Source of the DNA: an uncultured Bacteroidales bacterium
Lineage (GTDB): Bacteria; Bacteroidota; Bacteroidia; Bacteroidales; UBA932
Assembly (NCBI GenBank): GCA_947588835.1
Contig: CANPZS010000004.1
Location: 1 to 64,000 of the forward strand
DNA length: 64,000 nucleotides
Direction: 5' to 3'
This document shows, in pieces, positions 60,145-64,000 of this stretch. The notes beneath the pieces were generated by a model, which was given only the letters and a program-made list of their open reading frames with translations, was not told the DNA's origin and searched no databases. A program made the translations under genes and the position numbers. Numbering within the stretch: the stretch's first letter is position 1; every line of letters begins with the position of its first letter.

Positions 60145-63100
60145 AGAAAATATTCTCAATCCTGATTACCTTTTTGAAGTCAGTTGGGAAGTTTGCAACA
60201 AGGTCGGCGGCATCTATACCGTGATAGCGACCAAGTCGCTCTATCTCAAGACGCAGCTCAAAAGGAGGCATATATTGATCGGTCCGGACGTGTGGATGCA
60301 TACGGCGACCAATCCGGACTTCACGGAAGACCAGATGCTGTACCGCTCCTGGAAGCTCCAGGCGGCGGCCGAAGGACTCAGGGTCAGGATAGGACGATGG
60401 AACGTCCCCGGAAAGCCCATGGCGATTCTCGTGGATTTCAAGCAGTTCCTTACGAAGCAGGATGAAATATTGACGGCATATTGGAACGAATTTGGCGTGG
60501 ATTCCATCACGGGCAACTGGGATTATAAGGAGTCCGCGCTGTTCGGCTATGCGGCCGGCAAGGTGATAGAGAGCTTCTACAATTTCAACCTTTCCCCGCT
60601 CGACAAGGTGGTGGCGCAGTTCCATGAGTGGCAGACGGGCGCAGGCCTGCTGTACATAAAGCACGCGCGCATTCCCGTGGCCACCGTCTTCACCACGCAT
60701 GCGACCGTTGTAGGCCGCTGCCTCGCCGGGAACAATCTGCCCCTGTATGACGGCATGGAGTCTTATGACGGGGATGAGAAATCACGTCAGTTCAATGTCA
60801 TAGCGCTGCATTCCCTTGAAAAGAAGACCGCCGCCAACGCGGACGTGTTCACCACGGTGAGCGACATCACCGCCAAAGAATGCGGCCGTTTCCTGGAGCG
60901 CAGGGTGGACGTCGTGACGCCCAACGGTTTCGAGAACAGTTTCACTCCGTCCACGATGGAAGAATACCGCTCCCTGCATGACGCCGCCCGCGAAAGGCTC
61001 GTCAAGGTGGCTTCGGCCATGTCGGCCTGCGAAGTGCCGGACGATGCGATATTCATCTGCATCGGAGGACGCTATGAGTATCGCAACAAGGGCATAGACA
61101 TTTTCCTTGACGCGCTCGGCAAGCTGAAGGCGTCCGGTTTCTCCGACAGGAGCATACAGGCTTTCATAATGATTCCTTCGGGACACAACGGACCGGACAG
61201 GGAACTTGCGGCCAAGCTCCGCGGACAGGGCGACGTGAATTACCGTACCCGCGTCTCACATTGTCTGATGAATCCCGAATACGACATCATTTCGCAGCGG
61301 CTCGCCGAGCTCGGATTCGACAATGCCGCCGAAGACAATGTGAAAGTTTATTTCATCCCGTCCTATCTCAACGGCAACGACGGGATTTTCGACATGAGGT
61401 ATTACGACCTGCTCTGCGGCATGGACCTCGCGCTCTTCCCGTCGTATTATGAACCGTGGGGCTATACCCCGCTCGAGGCCCTTGCCTTCGGCGTCCCCAC
61501 GCTCACGACGAGCCTTGCGGGATTCGGCCTGTGGGTGCGCGACCATTGCGGCGGAGACCATCCGGGCATCACGGTTCTGGAACGCAACGACTCCAATTAT
61601 TTCGAAGTCGTCGACGGAGTCGTGGAACGCATAAAGGAAATAGCGGGACTCGACGGCGCGCGTCGCGACGAATACCGCAAAAATGCCAGGGAGACGGCAG
61701 CGGTCGCCCTGTGGGAAAATCAAATAGTTTATTATCGCAAAGCCTATTCCGACGCACTCGCCAAGGTGGCCGGGAACATGGGTGAATATAAAATACACGA
61801 CAAGACAATGCAATATACAAAATTGGATACGAATACGCCGTCATGGAAGAGCGTTCTGGTGACCAGGCATCTTCCGGAAGCGCTTTCCGGACTTGAAAAG
61901 CTTTCCAAAAACCTGTGGTGGGCATGGAACGAGAACGCCAAGGACCTTTTCAAGAGCATAGATCCCAAAATCTGGCATATCTCCGGACACAATCCATTGA
62001 TGGTGCTCGATACCGTGAGCCTCAAGCGTTTCCGCCAGCTTGCCGAAGACGAAGATTTTTTGTCGAGGATGAATGCAGTGCTGAACGAGTTCGACGCCTA
62101 CATGGCGGCCAAGACTGAGAGGAAGGAACCTTCCGTGGCGTATTTCTGCATGGAATACGGGCTGGACACCTCACTCAAGATCTATTCCGGCGGCCTCGGC
62201 ATACTCGCGGGGGATTACCTCAAGGAAACGAGCGACATGAACGTCAATCTGGTGGCCGTCGGCCTCCTCTACAGGTACGGATATTTCAGTCAGGTGATGT
62301 CGGCCCAGGGCCATCAGGTGGCCAAATACGATGCACAGGACTTCAAGGCCATCCCTGCGTCCCCGGTGCTCGGCAGCGACGGAAACTGGGTCACCATAAG
62401 CATCGCTTTCCCCGGCAGGAATCTCAACGCAAGGATCTGGAAGGTGGAAATAGGCCGGACTGACCTTTATCTCCTCGATACGGACTATGAGGCCAATTCC
62501 CAGGAAGACCGTCAGGTGACGTATCATCTGTACGGGGGAGACTGGGAAAACCGCCTGAAGCAGGAACTGCTTCTCGGCGTGGGCGGCATACGCGCTTTGC
62601 GCAGGCTCGGCCTCAACCCAAGTATATATCATTGCAACGAAGGCCACGCCGCATTCACCGGCATCGAAAGGCTTCGCGAATACATAGAGCATGACAATCT
62701 CGAATTCACCGAGGCTCTCGAAGTGGTCAGGGCGTCATCCCTGTTCACCACGCACACTCCGGTTCCCGCCGGCCACGACGCGTTCGACGAAGGCCTGCTG
62801 CGCCAATACATAGGACATTATCCCCAGAGGATGAAGATAGACTGGGAAACCCTTATGGCGCTCGGCAAGGACAACCCTTCCGACATAGGCGAGAAGTTCT
62901 CGATGAGCAATCTCGCGGCCAACATATCCCAGAACGTCAACGGTGTGTCCATGCTTCACGGCGAGGTCAGCCGCGACATATTCGCGCACATGTATCCCGG
63001 ATATCTGCCGGAGGAACTCTATGTGAGCTATGTCACCAACGGGGTACATTATCCCACCTGGACGGCCCCCGAGTGGAAGCCGATCCACGCCAAGGCCTTC

Positions 63101-64000
63101 GGCCCCGAATTCGGCACGCACCATTACGACAAAAACTGTTTCGGCGGCATATTCAACGTGTCCGACGAAGAAGTGTGGAACACGAAGAAGCAGCTTAAGA
63201 AGAAACTTATTTATTTCCTGCGCGAAAGGCTTCAGGACACTACGCTGTCAAGCCATTATTCTCCGAAGGAGATAGTCACCATCCTCGACAATCTGCGCGA
63301 TGACGTGCTTACCATAGGCTTCGCCCGCAGGTTCGCCACTTACAAGAGGGCTACCCTCCTGTTCTCGGATCTCGACAGGCTCGACGCCATCGTGAACGAC
63401 CCGCATCATCCCGTGCAGTTCATATTCGCCGGCAAGGCGCACCCTGCGGACCAGGCCGGACAGGACCTTATCAAGAGGATCGTGGACATCTCCAAGGACG
63501 AGAGGTTCATAGGCAGGATAGTCTTCGTGCCGGGATACGACATCACCCTGGCGAAGAGAATGGTACAGGGCGTGGACGTATGGATGAACAACCCGACCCG
63601 TCCGCAGGAGGCTTCCGGAACTTCCGGCGAGAAGGCCGCCATGAACGGCACAATGCATTTCTCCGTGCTCGACGGATGGTGGGTCGAGGGCTACACCGAA
63701 GGAGCGGGATGGGCCCTGCCGCAGGAGCGCACCTACGATGACCAGAATTATCAGGACGAACTGGATTCGGCCACTATCTACACCATACTTGAAAACGACA
63801 TAGTGCCCGCATACTACAATATCGACAGGACCACCGGCCGTTCCCGCGAATGGATCAGCTATATAAAGAATACGGTGGCCAAGGTCGCATGCAATTTCAC
63901 CACCAACCGCATGCTCACCGATTACATGAACCAGTATTACATCCCCCAGGCCGAAAGGTCCGTCAAGATGATTGCGGACGATTACGGCATGGCGCGCAGG
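60137..64000 (+). CDS. Bifunctional fusion: N-terminal GT3 (eukaryotic-type) glycogen synthase, C-terminal GT35 alpha-glucan phosphorylase; 3' end beyond window
   Basis: Manual translation open from ATG 60137 to base 64000 (1288 codons, no stop). N-term FEVSWEVCNKVGGIYTVI and FPSYYEPWGYTPLEALAFGVPTLTTSLAGFG; C-term VAYFCMEYGLDTSLKIYSGGLGILAGDYLKE and RPQEASGTSGEKAAMNG. Overlaps GH57 by 8 nt. Confidence 0.93.
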   Translation, partial: MSKENILNPDYLFEVSWEVCNKVGGIYTVIATKSLYLKTQLKRRHILIGPDVWMHTATNPDFTEDQMLYRSWKLQAAAEGLRVRIGRWNVPGKPMAILVDFKQFLTKQDEILTAYWNEFGVDSITGNWDYKESALFGYAAGKVIESFYNFNLSPLDKVVAQFHEWQTGAGLLYIKHARIPVATVFTTHATVVGRCLAGNNLPLYDGMESYDGDEKSRQFNVIALHSLEKKTAANADVFTTVSDITAKECGRFLERRVDVVTPNGFENSFTPSTMEEYRSLHDAARERLVKVASAMSACEVPDDAIFICIGGRYEYRNKGIDIFLDALGKLKASGFSDRSIQAFIMIPSGHNGPDRELAAKLRGQGDVNYRTRVSHCLMNPEYDIISQRLAELGFDNAAEDNVKVYFIPSYLNGNDGIFDMRYYDLLCGMDLALFPSYYEPWGYTPLEALAFGVPTLTTSLAGFGLWVRDHCGGDHPGITVLERNDSNYFEVVDGVVERIKEIAGLDGARRDEYRKNARETAAVALWENQIVYYRKAYSDALAKVAGNMGEYKIHDKTMQYTKLDTNTPSWKSVLVTRHLPEALSGLEKLSKNLWWAWNENAKDLFKSIDPKIWHISGHNPLMVLDTVSLKRFRQLAEDEDFLSRMNAVLNEFDAYMAAKTERKEPSVAYFCMEYGLDTSLKIYSGGLGILAGDYLKETSDMNVNLVAVGLLYRYGYFSQVMSAQGHQVAKYDAQDFKAIPASPVLGSDGNWVTISIAFPGRNLNARIWKVEIGRTDLYLLDTDYEANSQEDRQVTYHLYGGDWENRLKQELLLGVGGIRALRRLGLNPSIYHCNEGHAAFTGIERLREYIEHDNLEFTEALEVVRASSLFTTHTPVPAGHDAFDEGLLRQYIGHYPQRMKIDWETLMALGKDNPSDIGEKFSMSNLAANISQNVNGVSMLHGEVSRDIFAHMYPGYLPEELYVSYVTNGVHYPTWTAPEWKPIHAKAFGPEFGTHHYDKNCFGGIFNVSDEEVWNTKKQLKKKLIYFLRERLQDTTLSSHYSPKEIVTILDNLRDDVLTIGFARRFATYKRATLLFSDLDRLDAIVNDPHHPVQFIFAGKAHPADQAGQDLIKRIVDISKDERFIGRIVFVPGYDITLAKRMVQGVDVWMNNPTRPQEASGTSGEKAAMNGTMHFSVLDGWWVEGYTEGAGWALPQERTYDDQNYQDELDSATIYTILENDIVPAYYNIDRTTGRSREWISYIKNTVAKVACNFTTNRMLTDYMNQYYIPQAERSVKMIADDYGMARR

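Noticed and set aside
60137-61860. Possibility that GT3 and GT35 are two separate genes with a missed stop
   Set aside because: Codon-by-codon reading from 60137 through the junction shows no stop and no frame change
1-64000. tRNA, rRNA, CRISPR arrays, intact IS elements or prophage genes
   Set aside because: Searched by eye on both strands; nothing supportable found, but weak or divergent RNAs could be missed without tools

Overview
The window comes from a Bacteroidales-type (Bacteroidota) chromosome. It is densely coding, and many gene starts are preceded by the Bacteroidota -7 element TAnnTTTG. I found no tRNA, rRNA, CRISPR array or intact mobile element. From left to right: (i) a truncated 26-codon remnant resembling the N-terminus of an AlbA_2/Schlafen-type protein; (ii) nucleoside kinase, uvrA, MBL hydrolase, two tandem deoxynucleoside kinases and a small rubredoxin missing from the ORF track; (iii) a candidate orphan small RNA (consensus promoter plus intrinsic terminator) ahead of an MFS sugar permease and ROK kinase; (iv) serC-serA-DUF1015, YigZ, an acidic-tailed protein, miaA, a GH109-like oxidoreductase, metG-dnaG-recQ, FKBP and DUF3127; (v) a polysaccharide utilization locus (DUF6377-like regulator, SusC, SusD, a SusE-position lipoprotein with an internal duplication, GH16, GH5) predicted to target beta-1,3 or mixed-linkage beta-glucan; (vi) housekeeping genes (O-methyltransferase, M16 peptidase, dnaX, lptB-like, an NtrC-like regulator without Fis HTH and with GSFTSA in place of GAFTGA, cmk-ispH, efp, rlmH, NtrY-like kinase, engB, prs, der, xseAB); (vii) a glycogen cluster (glgB, debranching enzyme, GT4, GH57) ending in a very long open reading frame (60137 to the window edge, at least 1288 codons) that fuses a eukaryotic-type GT3 glycogen synthase to a GT35 alpha-glucan phosphorylase. 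This last ORF is absent from the supplied track, apparently because it has no stop within the window. It and the orphan small RNA are the most interesting items. All family assignments come from reading the translated sequences; no database search was run.
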